From assembly GCA_002633005.1 (NCBI GenBank), contig NMRA01000349.1, positions 60,001 to 124,000 of the forward strand: a DNA stretch of 64,000 nt. Reading direction: 5' to 3'. The position numbers were made by a program, and so were the translations under genes. Positions within the stretch are counted from its first letter, which is position 1, and each line of letters begins with the position of its first letter. Under the pieces are notes generated by a model. It made no database searches and had not been told where the DNA came from. It saw nothing but the letters and a program-made list of their open reading frames with translations. This DNA is from Phoronis australis. Lineage: Eukaryota > Phoronida > Phoronidae. Of the stretch, positions 49,501-58,917 are shown in pieces.

Positions 49501-50547
49501 ACTGTGTTGAACAAACATTTTCCTAGAGACCTGTTGCCGCAGCCAGGGAACTCTTTAAAACTTTGTCATCTGGTGTCTTTGAGTGATACTCTTGACGAGC
49601 TGCTTTCTCATAACTCGGAAGAAAAACTCATGGACAAGTACCGAGAACAGCTGGACAAAACCAATGAGGCAGAATTGCAGACTCGTCTGAGGAAAACGAC
49701 CGCTGACCTTAACTCTGTCATCAAGTTGCTTCGGAGTTTCATTTACAGGTACTTCTCCACACGTGAAGACCTGATCCCAGACGAGTCGCAACCATTGATC
49801 AACCTGTTAATGGCTGAGTGTCAATCCAGAGACGGTCAAGATGATCAAATGTTTATGAAGGAACTCGAACTCCTGTTCACTCCAGTTGTACAAGTACAGC
49901 ATTCATATACAGCCGTAAAGCAGGTCAAGCAAGTTATGCAGGTATTTTTTTCTTATTTCCTCCATGAATATTGAATATTTAGATCTACACGTAAGAAATG
50001 ATAATTCCCAGATATTCAGTAGTTATTTCAACCAACAACGGAGTTCAGTGAACAGACAGGATGACGCATAAACGTCTGTGGTCAGTAAGTAATTAAACGG
50101 ACACATTGAGTTTTATGGTCGAAAAACGAACTTTTAGGATTATTGTTGGATGGTATAGACGTCTCGAAGTTATAAGCTTTGACCAGAGCTACAAAACAAG
50201 ACACTCCGTTGTGTTTTGTGGATTTTATTACAAATCGCCAATTCTCATTGCTGGCTGGCAGTCGTCTGTTGAAAACGAGGTCGGTGATTTTATCACTTAA
50301 ATACGATTAAATAATTGGCCGTATCTATCTCGGGATATTTCTCAAAAATATTTTCCTCGACGATTGTTTCACTCTTAATGTATAAGAAATTTTGTGGCAA
50401 ATGATTATTTAATTTATTGTGTAGTTTAATGAATATTCGTTGAATCTTTAGGAAAAAATGAAACCCCAAGAGTACGTAAAGAAGGTTGCCGATGATATCA
50501 AGAAACCTGCTCAGAAAAGAAAGAAAGTTTTCATCCGGAAAACGTGA
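19302..50547 (+). CDS. RNF213 (mysterin)-like giant AAA+ protein, 4,822 aa, eight coding exons
   Basis: Exons 19302-19329, 24755-25157, 26561-26723, 28997-29059, 31212-31286, 34236-36226, 38292-49941 and 50452-50547 sum to 14,469 nt, exactly 4,822 codons plus stop, with matching phases at every junction. Family signatures in protein order: PGLGKSE near 1814 (AAA2-type P-loop), GETGCGKT at 2197 with LFMDE Walker B at 2253-2257 (AAA3), GKPGCSKS at 2516 with LLDE at 2589-2592 (AAA4), LNRFEK near 2913-2918, an acidic loop near 3530-3560, an RZ-like finger at 4108-4124 and a lysine-rich C-terminus. Human RNF213 is about 5,200 residues, a hexameric-like dynein-type AAA core with an E3 module. No canonical RING C3HC4 is visible here and the RZ loop is shortened, so ligase activity is uncertain. 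It may be a diverged paralogue rather than the orthologue. Confidence 0.88.
22490..23640 (+). repeat. Diverged satellite with higher-order structure, in intron 1 of RNF213-like gene
   Basis: Units of roughly 150 bp each carry a 'TAACTCC/ATCTCC ... GGATCTTTATAAA' half and a 'GGATxxGACTACTG ... GCCxCCTAGTGGC' half. Three unlike units repeat as a block of about 460 bp: TTTTTACGTTTACC at about 22681 and again at about 23139, CGTCCACCC at about 22850 and its counterpart near 23310. A stray unit lies at 24301-24346 and further diverged ones around 25760-26050. Non-coding. Confidence 0.75.
24301..24346 (+). repeat. Isolated unit of the intron-1 satellite
   Basis: TTTTTGGATGGATTGTACG followed by GCGCCATCTAGTGGCC, matching the units near 22790 and 23245. 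Confidence 0.65.
24755..25157 (+). CDS. Exon 2 of RNF213-like gene
   Basis: Follows TTTATTTCAG and ends AAG|GTAAAA. Encodes about 134 residues starting FPLHFCLSVKKGGG, a basic then mixed helical-looking segment ending WYKKGEEHFDDQSE. I do not recognise the fold; it is not the N-terminal zinc ribbon of human RNF213. Confidence 0.75.
26561..26723 (+). CDS. Exon 3 of RNF213-like gene
   Basis: Follows TTGTTTCCAG and ends CAG|GTAACT. Encodes a low-complexity linker rich in Gly, Ser, Thr and Lys (LPPAVPTSKGQTGGMGAKGN at its start), probably disordered. Confidence 0.75.
28621..28770. repeat. (TATG)n microsatellite
   Basis: Imperfect then perfect TATG/TGTA repeats in intron 3 of the RNF213-like gene, ending in TGTGTGTATATGTC; a second stretch at 29131-29184 belongs to the duplicated block. 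Confidence 0.95.
28997..29059 (+). CDS. Exon 4 of RNF213-like gene (left copy)
   Basis: 63 bp, phase 0 at both ends, between TTCTTTCAG and GTAAGTAA. Encodes TPDVHSATNTRVLVSGPSSE then Q. The same exon recurs at 29414-29476 across an assembly 'n'. Confidence 0.75.
29414..29476 (+). CDS. Exon 4 duplicate (right copy)
   Basis: Same splice signals and sequence as the left copy except that GPS is GQP. Because exon length is a multiple of three and phases are 0, including it or not keeps the frame (4,822 or 4,843 residues). Most likely the other haplotype of one exon. Confidence 0.6.
31212..31286 (+). CDS. Exon 5 of RNF213-like gene
   Basis: 75 bp, phase 0 at both ends, after TTGCCTTTCAG and before GTGATT, a weaker donor. 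Encodes GGSNVKNIISDFENVISETG and five more residues. Confidence 0.65.
32933..34175. mobile_element. 1.24-kb element bounded by 48-bp inverted repeats
   Basis: 32933-32980 and the reverse complement of 34128-34175 agree at 45 of 48 positions, outer ends CCAAAGATGACATCGC. On the left, ATCTCAGGATCTCGA recurs again at 32996-33010. No transposase frame lies between, and I see no target duplication, so it is a non-autonomous element or an inverted pair of repeats. It ends 60 bases before exon 6 of the RNF213-like gene. Confidence 0.75.
34236..36226 (+). CDS. Exon 6 of RNF213-like gene (N-terminal arm)
   Basis: 1,991 bp after ATTTTTACAG, ending ACAAG|GTAACG in phase 2. The first 60 residues (VITKRFALFVPDK, then VSLVF, WISSDATF, VKYSYILGF) have a beta-rich pattern such as seen in carbohydrate-binding-like modules, a weak call. 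The rest is helical, like the RNF213 N-terminal arm, with leucine-rich segments and no catalytic motif. Confidence 0.85.
37360..37410 (+). ncRNA. Hammerhead-ribozyme-like motif, probable Penelope-type relic
   Basis: CTGATGA at 37373-37379 and CGAAACG at 37398-37404 are the two conserved core segments of a hammerhead in the right order, with a 19-base intervening segment that pairs only weakly. Such motifs are known at ends of Penelope-like elements. A microsatellite follows at once. Lies in intron 6 of the RNF213-like gene. Confidence 0.4.
37412..37524. repeat. (GT)n-(ATAC)n compound microsatellite
   Basis: About 50 bp of TG repeats followed by about 50 bp of CATA repeats, in intron 6 of the RNF213-like gene. 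Confidence 0.95.
38292..49941 (+). CDS. Exon 7 of RNF213-like gene: 11.65-kb giant exon with AAA core and C-terminal module
   Basis: A single uninterrupted frame of 3,883 codons from the acceptor TTCATTTCAG to GCAG|GTATTT. The one-base remainder at its 5' end completes the codon split by exon 6. P-loops lie at about 41011, 42157 and 43114, Walker B motifs at 42322-42339 and 43333-43344, LNRFEK at 44305-44322, the RZ-like finger at 47890-47940. AAA4 has S-K-S in place of G-K-S in its P-loop, as I recall for vertebrate RNF213. Because the frame is continuous from AAA2 almost to the C-terminus, no RING can be hidden in an unannotated exon in between. Confidence 0.93.
50452..50547 (+). CDS. Exon 8 of RNF213-like gene (C-terminus)
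   Basis: Follows ATCTTTAG and runs to TGA 50545-50547 in phase 0 with exon 7. Encodes a lysine-rich tail (EKMKPQEYVKKVADDIKKPA, then QKRKKVFIRKT) that could act as a nuclear or membrane-charge tail; no evidence decides. Confidence 0.75.
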   Translation, partial: EKMKPQEYVKKVADDIKKPAQKRKKVFIRKT

Positions 50548-50744
50548 CACCTAAATTACTGGGTTGTAGTGCTAGCTTATTAAGTGTTTTAATTTTCCAC
50601 CCATGAAAGACTGGATTTGACTGGAAAGAAATTCCCATGCAAATTATATTCTGTAATGACATTCACTGTAATTGCTGTAGGTTTTTAACATCACCTGATT
50701 TCATAGCAGTAATATGAGCATAACGAGAGTTCTATGCTTAGATA

Positions 50745-50750
50745 ATTAAA
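50745..50750 (+). terminator. Possible polyadenylation signal of RNF213-like gene
   Basis: ATTAAA about 200 bases after the stop codon; the common variant signal. No supporting downstream element checked. Confidence 0.3.
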
Positions 50751-52590
50751 GCGCAGATAAAATGATAGTGATTTTAGTCCAGCAACGAAGCGAAAAATTA
50801 GTCACTGATCTCTAATGTACTTGTTACTATAGTTACAATGTACCCTTGGATGCAATCATAACACGCTATTTCTTATATTTCACAAGTTTTTAAACTTTTA
50901 AAAATCACACGTGCGACACCTTTTGAACGGAGCATCATATTGACTTACTCTGCAGCTTCTCTTTTCCACTATAGATAAGAATGCATAGCTCCATTAGCAA
51001 AAACTTTTATGAAGTATATTGCCTGGAGGTGTAATTTTAGCACTGATTTTTCTCATTTACATGTCTCTGTTTTGTTGTTTGGTGTTCAATTATGACAATC
51101 CTGGAACAGAAAGTAGCGAAAGCTGTTTTAGATGTATGCTATCATTGATAACTACAATGTATCATTTTGATGTATCTAACCGGCTAAAGATACACTATCG
51201 TTAATTTTTGCGTACCCGTTGTTTTCGTATTCGTTGTGTTTACCTGATTGTGAGAATGTATATGTGTCTGGACACATAGACCATGTGCGCCCACCGTGAA
51301 TATTTACATTTGTCTAGTAAGCGAGCTTCAATAACTACGCCGTGTGTCAGTTTGGCTTTGGTGATTCGTCGCTTCCTTTCTGTAAATGTGTTTGTTATTG
51401 GCGTAATGGTATGATGCTAGATCATTCTAGGTCGTTGCTGCAAAATGACTTTTTTGTGTTGTAGACTGTATCCACAATTGTAGTTTCAATTACTGGTTCA
51501 CGTAACTAGCTATGTGCAGTTACACTTGCAAATAACACAATCGCTTATCGTTATGGTTTAGGCACTGGTGTGTATTCATAGGTTAGGCCTTATTTGTTGC
51601 GCTTTCGTTTTTGAAATACAAGGTACTCAGCGATGAAACATTATCTACATCTATGGCTGGAATTAATCAAATATTAGTTTATTATCTAGTGCTTACTTTG
51701 TGTATCTGTTCGGAAAGCATATGCGAGTTGATGTTTCGTTATTATTTATTTAGGAGATAAATACCCGGTACCTACCGCCAACAAGAAGCTGGCCTGGAAT
51801 CTGTGTGGTACTTGCTGTAAGGGTTACACTCTATTTCCTGTGTCGTATTTTTATGTTAGCGAGGTCTTTGCTTCACTTACCTAACTGTGACAAAATGCTG
51901 TTACTTGTAGATCCATGCAGCAATCACGATTTAACTTGTTTAGAGCACGAACGATCCAAATTTCTAATTTTACAAAGGTTTATTGCACCATGTACATGTA
52001 TAGCAATGTCGTTACATTTACAAATATAAAGTATGCATAGCTAATTACATTTAAGACTGTATTTTCGTTTGGATTAGAATTGATTGTTATTTCAAGAGGA
52101 TATTCATGTACTGCCAGGAAACCCTGGGCGCTAGAAATGTGTACTGTAAATGTATGTCTGTCTATACATACCGGTAAGGCTTTGATGTATCTACCAGGCC
52201 GGAGATACACTAGAATTAGTATTAGGGTTTTTGTAACACATGTTTTCGCTTCTCTGTTAACGATACCATATTTAGACTTTAGTGATAATTGATTAGGACA
52301 GGTTACACACTGTGAACGATTAACGTAGCATCTTTTGATTAAGAGTGTTGTAATGATATTTCCACCCAAAAAATTTTTCAGTGTTAATTATTCGTTGCTT
52401 CATTTATGTGTGTGTGTAACTTAGAAACTGCACAATGTACGACTGTATCCACAAGCGTGACGTATGCAGATGCATTGTGCGTGTTGTAAACTGGAGCAAC
52501 TTTGGTCTTAGAAATTGACTTGCGCTTTGCATATTGTGTATTCGTGTATGTGTGTGTGTGTGTGCTGTTGGTTTGTGGTTTAACTGGCTA
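50751..52590. other. Intergenic, no gene recognised
   Basis: AT-rich 3' flank of the RNF213-like gene; short open frames only, none with family features. Confidence 0.45.
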
Positions 52591-52593
52591 ATA

Positions 52594-52920
52594 TACCCAT
52601 GCTTTGAATGAGTCTTTATTTGAGAGAGTTTGTCTGTATATACAGGGTATCATGCTTATTACGACTTTTAATTACTGGCGTATCCGACTTCCAATCACCC
52701 GTTGTGTGCTCATCCAAGTACACATACGACTCGAGGTTCCGGCTCTTACCGTTGGGAGCACGCAATTACAGAATTTGTTGGTTTTTGGTTTGCATTTAAC
52801 TAGACACTAATAAACCCATGCTTTGAAAGTCTTTTTGAGAGAGTTTGCCTGTATATGGAGGACATCATGTTAATTACGGCCTTTTATTATTGGCGTGACC
52901 GACTTCCATTCTGTGGCGCA
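52594..52920. repeat. Short direct repeat of about 95 bp
   Basis: CCCATGCTTTGAATGAGTC and what follows (GAGAGAGTTTG, CTGTATAT, TTATTAC/TTAATTACG, GACTTCC) at about 52598-52690 recur at about 52816-52910, some 220 bases apart. Confidence 0.7.
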
Positions 52921-53506
52921 CGGGGAAAACGCTGTTCGGCTACGTTCGCAGAGGTGGTTCGTAGGAAAGATTAAGAGATGAGTCTTGACTAGTACATTGA
53001 AGACTGCAAACATTACATGAGGAGAACAACTCTGTGCGGGAAACAACTATTACTAAAAGACATACAGGTGAAAGTGATATAGCCTATGTAGAGAGAGACT
53101 AGAGAGTCGTGTGCTCATAAAAATCGCCACACGACTCTAGGTTCACGCTCTGGGAGCACACAATTACAGTATTCATGAATTAGCCAGTCAATTAGCATAG
53201 CATTTACCATTCATTCGAACCTCTTCAAAAGAAGGTAATTGTACTTTGTAACGTATTAAAGAATTATTATTCGCAGTGCTATTTATAGGATCACTGACAC
53301 TGGCAAAACCAAAAGTTTTTAACACATTGGGCCAAAATTTGATGACCTATGAAGCTACCTTCCGGGACGGTAGGTTCCCTCTTTCCACGGTTTTATGCAG
53401 AACACCAATCTTTGTAATAAGTAATATGTGTTTCCCCAAAAAATAGGTTGATGCATTTTTGGCACACAGTAATTATGCAACCAGTACTTTCATTGTGTTT
53501 CATTAA
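52870..53506. repeat. Left copy of a duplicated block
   Basis: Matches 54032-54682 from TTAATTACGGCC to TTTCATTAA with a few substitutions and small indels (for example an extra GCGAATTTTC in the right copy). Confidence 0.9.
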
Positions 53507-54030
53507 AGGCGAAGGCAACCTTTTTTCATGTCATTTTGAGCTAAAATAAGGTTGGTTGGTTATCCTAGACATATTTTCCACTTAATTACAGCTTTTCGTA
53601 ATTTTGTTGATTATTTGTCCGCTACTCCGGAAGTGACGTTTTAGGAGGCAAGCATTTCGCGCCAATTTCTTTTCATATAGTCTGACTGTGAGAGCTGCCA
53701 AGTCAGTCATTGTTCTACCTCGGTTGTGCTAAGTTACGTCGTCGTTTGCTTTCATTTACTAGTCAGTCAACATGCCACATTGTTGCTGCTTACCGGGATG
53801 TACTCATTATCGTCTCACACGCGCTTTTGGAGTACCTTAGCATCACTTTCCGATGGATGACACACTTCGCCGTACTTGGCTCGTTCGTGTGAAGAACGCA
53901 GCGTTACCCGTCCACGCAACGTACAAAGCAGTCGAGAATTTCCGTGTGTGTGGCAAGCACTTTCTGCCGTCCGATTACGAAAGGGATTTGTACGCTGAAC
54001 TGATGAAGGTCCCTGCGAAACAACGCCTGA
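53507..54030 (+). mobile_element. Fragment of a THAP-domain element or gene, truncated at an 'n'
   Basis: This 524-bp stretch follows the left block immediately after TTTCATTA(A) and has no counterpart in the right block, which continues with unrelated sequence. It opens AAGGCGAAGGCAACC and holds a THAP frame from 53772. The 3' end is lost at the 'n' of 54031. P-element-like DNA transposons carry THAP domains, which fits an insertion, but a cellular THAP gene fragment is possible. Confidence 0.6.
53772..54030 (+). pseudogene. THAP zinc-finger domain with an in-frame stop
   Basis: From ATG 53772 the frame reads MPHCCCLPGCTHYRLTRAF, then GVP, a TAG stop at 53838-53840, and continues in the same frame with HHFPMDD, RRTWLVR, and FRVCGKHFLPSDY. 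The ligands C6-x3-C10 and C-x2-H, the FP pair and the tryptophan fit the C2CH THAP domain, which binds DNA. The single stop makes this a pseudogene or a sequencing error. The C-terminal side is missing. Confidence 0.75.
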
Positions 54031-54031
54031 N

Positions 54032-54682
54032 TTAATTACGGCCTTTTATTATTGGCGTGACCGACTTCCATTCTGTGGCGCACGGGGAAAACGCTGTTCG
54101 GCTACGTTCGCAGAGGTGGTTCGTAGGAAAGATTAAGAGATGAGTCTTGACTGTAGTATATTGAAGACTGCAAACATTACATGAGGAGAACAACTCTGTG
54201 CGGAAAACAACTATTACTAAAAGACATACAGGTGAAAGTAATATATGTAGAGAGAGACTAGAGAATCGCGAATTTTCGTGTGCTCATAAAAATCGCCAGA
54301 TGACTCTAGGTTCACGCTCTTACTGTTGGGAGCGCACAATTACAGTATTCATGAATTAGCCAGTCAATTAGCATAGCATTTACCATTCATTCGAACCTCT
54401 TCAAAAGAAGGTAATTGTACTTTGTAACGTATTAAAGAATTATTATTCGCAGTTCTGTTTATAGGATCACTGACACTGACAAAACCAAAAGTTTTTAACA
54501 CATTGGGCCAAAATTTGATGACCTATGAAGCTACCTTCTGGGACGGTAGGTTCCCTCTTTTCACGGTTTTATGCAGTACACCAATCTTTGTAATAAGTAA
54601 TATGTGTTTCCCCAAAAAATAGGTTGATGCATTTTTGGCACACAGTAATTATGCAACCAGTACTTTCATTGTGTTTCATTAA
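54032..54682. repeat. Right copy of the duplicated block
   Basis: Near-identical to 52870-53506 but without the THAP fragment at its end; begins right after the 'n' at 54031. Confidence 0.9.
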
Positions 54683-57600
54683 GGACCGTGTGGTCTCTAG
54701 AGCATTTATAAATAAAATATTAACAAATACTTAATCTGGAATTAGTAGCCTCAAGATTACGTGACATCAAAATAATATTTGTAGTTTAAGATTAAATGGT
54801 GTTGTGCAGTTAAAGAGGCTTGGTGTTTCTGAATCTAGTACCATCAAAATATCCACAAAGTCAAAAAACAGGTCTTGTTGCAACAGCTCCAGGTCCACAA
54901 CATGCACGTGTGTTATCACTAACATATCGCATACATGTATTTTTCTAAACAAAACACTTTTTGCATAAACATTTCTATAACTATTATAATACTTGAAAGC
55001 TCTAACGCAACGAAGTAACTAGAGTTGTGTGGAAGAACTTAAATTGAATTAGTTTGTTGTCTAGATTAATATTAATAAATCGAGTTATATTCTATATGCG
55101 GAGGCGAAAACATTTTGGAAAGCAAATTATTTCCAGAAAACAGAGAGTGTTTATTTTATTTGACAGGAAAGAGATTACGTACTTTGACCTGGAAGACTCA
55201 GGTTTCACCTTAATTACAGTCTCAAAGCATATAACTAATCCAGCTGGAAAGCTTACACCTTTCTTTCAATTCCCCCCATGTCAGGAATTTGTTTTCAAAA
55301 TACATTTTTATCACAAATGATGCCTGTTTCATAGAACTCTTAAAGACTGCATGCTTTGCTTGAATCAAAATGTTAATAAGGCGATAGTAACAGGAGAAAG
55401 TTGAAACTAAAAAACTGAGACGCGATTCATATCCAAGTTATTGACGTAAACCATCATCAGGAACAATGTCAATGGCCGGCAATACAACCAAAATATCAAA
55501 TGAGCCTCACAATGCACGAACATTACTGACAAGTGACAACGGGGCAGTGATCAGAATATATCTAAACCATATGGCCCAACATTCTGTTGAGTGAGCTCTC
55601 GGCATGAGTCTGTTTGATGTGAATAGGTTCACGGATACACCGCTTGAACCTGTTACGGTTTTTGTCTCGTAACTCCTGCGGAAAAGCCCATCTCATGAGC
55701 AGTTAACAATGAGTGAGTACATGTAAATAGAGTGCTGTTGGGGTCTTTAGCATGCTCATTGACTCTAGTTTACACGATCGTAGTTGTCACGCCTATATAA
55801 AAGTCATCGCAATTGTTACAATTGTTCTGATTAATAACAGAAATATTTTGTTGAGTTCTTCATTCACATTTAAGTGTAGACAGCAGCATGAGTCTGTTAC
55901 ATGGCTTGAAAAAATATGAATATTAAGAGATGGTTCTAAAACTCTCAACAACCTGCGTAACTGACGATAAAGAAAAGGTATTGGTTGAGTTGCCATTTGC
56001 TGATAGATCTTCTGTTTCTCTTGATCGTCAGTTACACTGCCCAAGTTGGATTCCTTTCTCAGATTCTGCTTGCAATACTTAGCTTCTGCAATTTATAGAG
56101 TCAACAGGCTACCGATTGTGAAAACAAGCGGATTGAATTCAGTGAGTGTCAGGAAAGCCTCATTGCTTAGAAGTTTCTCAATTTTAGTGGCAAAACAGAG
56201 CTACCCTATCACACAGTGTTACAGACAACAGCAGATTTACAGTGCAAACGAAATGCGCATTGTAGGCCTACATGTGCAAGTTACTTCCTGCGCGAAGGCT
56301 CCTGGGATAGCTTGTGGTCAGGAATGTCGTGAGGAGGCTAGGTAGTGTGTGTATATTTGCAGTGATTAGCCAACTGAAAACCGTTACTTTATTTCGGGAA
56401 CACACGTTTCGGAGCTTTTCGAAGTTTGTATGGTTCCTGTGCTCAAGAGATGGCTGCAATGTCGGGTTGCGTCTGTCTTTGGTTTCAGTGAAGCGAGCGG
56501 CTCTTATAGAATGCTTAGTACTAGGTAATAGTATTACTAGGGCGGCCAAACCAGTTTTTTTTTTCGTTTTGAAAAAACACTTCATCATAATCGGACATAG
56601 GGTCACTTGCTGGGACCGAGTCGTCCATTCTGGGCGACAGCGGCATAAGTTACAAGTTCAAAAATGTTTATAAATTATTTTCACTAATAATTTACGAGGA
56701 AATTTCGTGAGGCTTAACTGTTTACAGTTTTCACCAGATTTCAGCCACGCAGATGTTTGGTATTGATGTGGTAAAAGTACTCACAATTACCGTCGGCAGC
56801 ACCGACAACATGGCGGCTGAAAGTCACTTTTAAGAGTTGTATTAACATTCAAGTCTCTAACACTGTCGAATTTATTTAACCCTAAGGACAAAATTCTTAT
56901 GGGTCTACGGTCTAGGGTAGCGTACAAATTTATCTGTGCTGGATGTGGCTCTAGCTATAGAAACTGTTCACCATTTGAAAACCAGGACCAGGGAACATCT
57001 AAACTATGACAGAAGTTCACATGTAAATATTCATCTACAGAGCTCCAATCATTGTTATCAGCAATGCTCTTTCAATGACTTTGCAATAATAGACCAGGGC
57101 CCGGTCTCCAATCTACGTACTCAGACCCATACTCATACTCGAGATTCCAATACTCAAAATCGTGCTCACTGGAGTCGTACTAAAAAAAGCGTATCTAATG
57201 TCGCATTTCGAGTAGACTCCAAACGTACTCAAATCTGACACACATACTCGAGTTGCTATGGAACTCTTTATCATGAGAAATGCAAAACCACGCAAAGTCG
57301 CGCTGATTCATCGCTCTCTATTGGAACAGACCATCCCAGCAACTACATTATCGTCTGGTGTCGCTACAACTACAAGAGTATAACGTGGAATTCTGAGTGT
57401 TCTGTAACTGTTATTCATTTTTTCAGTTTCAATAAATATTCTTTTACCATTTTTGATACATTTTACAATTATTAAGCTTTACTTCTTGAGTTCCTCATCT
57501 CCCGAAAATGTCTTAAGAAATTTGTAACAGCTTATCACATCAAAGAATCCCTGTTCTCTCTTGTTAATTAGTCTTGACGTAGAACCCATTGCTGTGTAGG

Positions 57601-58880
57601 CCTACGCTGATGTCAAAATTTTGATGCTGTACCTTTGTATTTTACCGGGATGTATCAAGTTAGTTGACATTTGGCGCGTGAGATAAAAAACACCACATGT
57701 ACGGGCATTCAGACTTCATCAGTGAACGGACGAAACGTCTAGTGATAAATCGGCAAACAAAATTTGGAATATCATTCGGGGATTGAGGAATTATCGATGA
57801 CTAAACTATGATGTGAAATACCTGACAGGGAAGGAAACGGTTTTTAACTTTCCTCGCCTCCTCGTCTTTTAGAACCCTACAAACCGTAGGCACACCTACT
57901 GAAATAAGGACAGAACAAACTTCTTACACGACTTTTCCCACTACTGCTTTCGACACTTGTAATGACTCACCGAAAAGGGATTAGAATGCGCCTTTTGCTA
58001 GGAATCGTGGAGTAAGAAGGAGTTTATAAATTGGTGGTGATAACATGCAGTGATACTGCGGGTTAATAAGGTGAAGAATAAGAAGATTTAAAATGACAAC
58101 TATTATCTCTGAACTGAAACTGAAGCGCTGAAATGTGGTAAGGGGACTTAATTTTTTTAGATTTGCTGGTGTCTCTCGGTGGCCTTTCGATATTTTGTTC
58201 TCTCGCTCGTATTTATTTTAAAGTACGATTTCAAGCACACTACCAGACCAAACTTGAAATTTGGAGCATATACTCGGAATTTTACTCAAAATCGTACTCG
58301 AAATATAAATGAGATACACCTCAAGTTAAGGCTGGCAGTTTTCTGTAGTTGGATTGTAAGCTCATTTGAAAAATGTAATTACTTTTATGTAGAATAACTG
58401 CTTCGGTGGCTTGTGCAATTTACAAACAGCGAAGTTCTAGACCACCTGATGCTATGGTGAAGAAAATCTTGCAGTATGGGCCGACAATTCCGTTGAAGAG
58501 TTGCCAACACGGTACAGTGTAAGGAAGCGACGTGCTATTGAAGTTTATAAATTTTTAGTTCGTCTTCTGGGATAAACATCGCTGCGAATGTCAGTGGTTT
58601 CGTTATGTCGTCTGGGCATTATTTTTTCGGTGTCACGGTTGATGGTATAGTGTACTACGAAGGAGAAGAATCAGGGACTTTAGAAGTTAAATATCCCTAT
58701 GATGAGGAAGGCACGTTCTGTGGTAACTAGCAGAGGAAGAGGTTTTACGTTACCACAAAGCTTAAACCAACATTTGAGAGAGTCCGAACTCTATTCGTTC
58801 AGTTTTGCCGAGAATAACCTACATAACAGCTGCACCCATCCTTACTGAATGTGAGTGTTAATCACAATTACTTTGTCCAC
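54683..58880. other. Intergenic, no gene recognised
   Basis: Only short open frames without family features. A degenerate hammerhead-like relic may lie near 57710-57745 (CGAAACG on plus) and near 55430-55475 (CTGATGATGG on minus). Around 57100-57245 and 58265-58305 the words TACTC and ACTCAAAATCG recur irregularly. Confidence 0.4.
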
Positions 58881-58888
58881 GTGTAAGT

Positions 58889-58917
58889 ACAAACAAACAA
58901 ACAAACAAACAAACAAA
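58889..58917 (-). repeat. (TTTG)n tail of the minus-strand LINE
   Basis: Seven perfect CAAA units on plus, directly downstream of the LINE 3' end, consistent with a tail made during target-primed integration. Confidence 0.85.
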
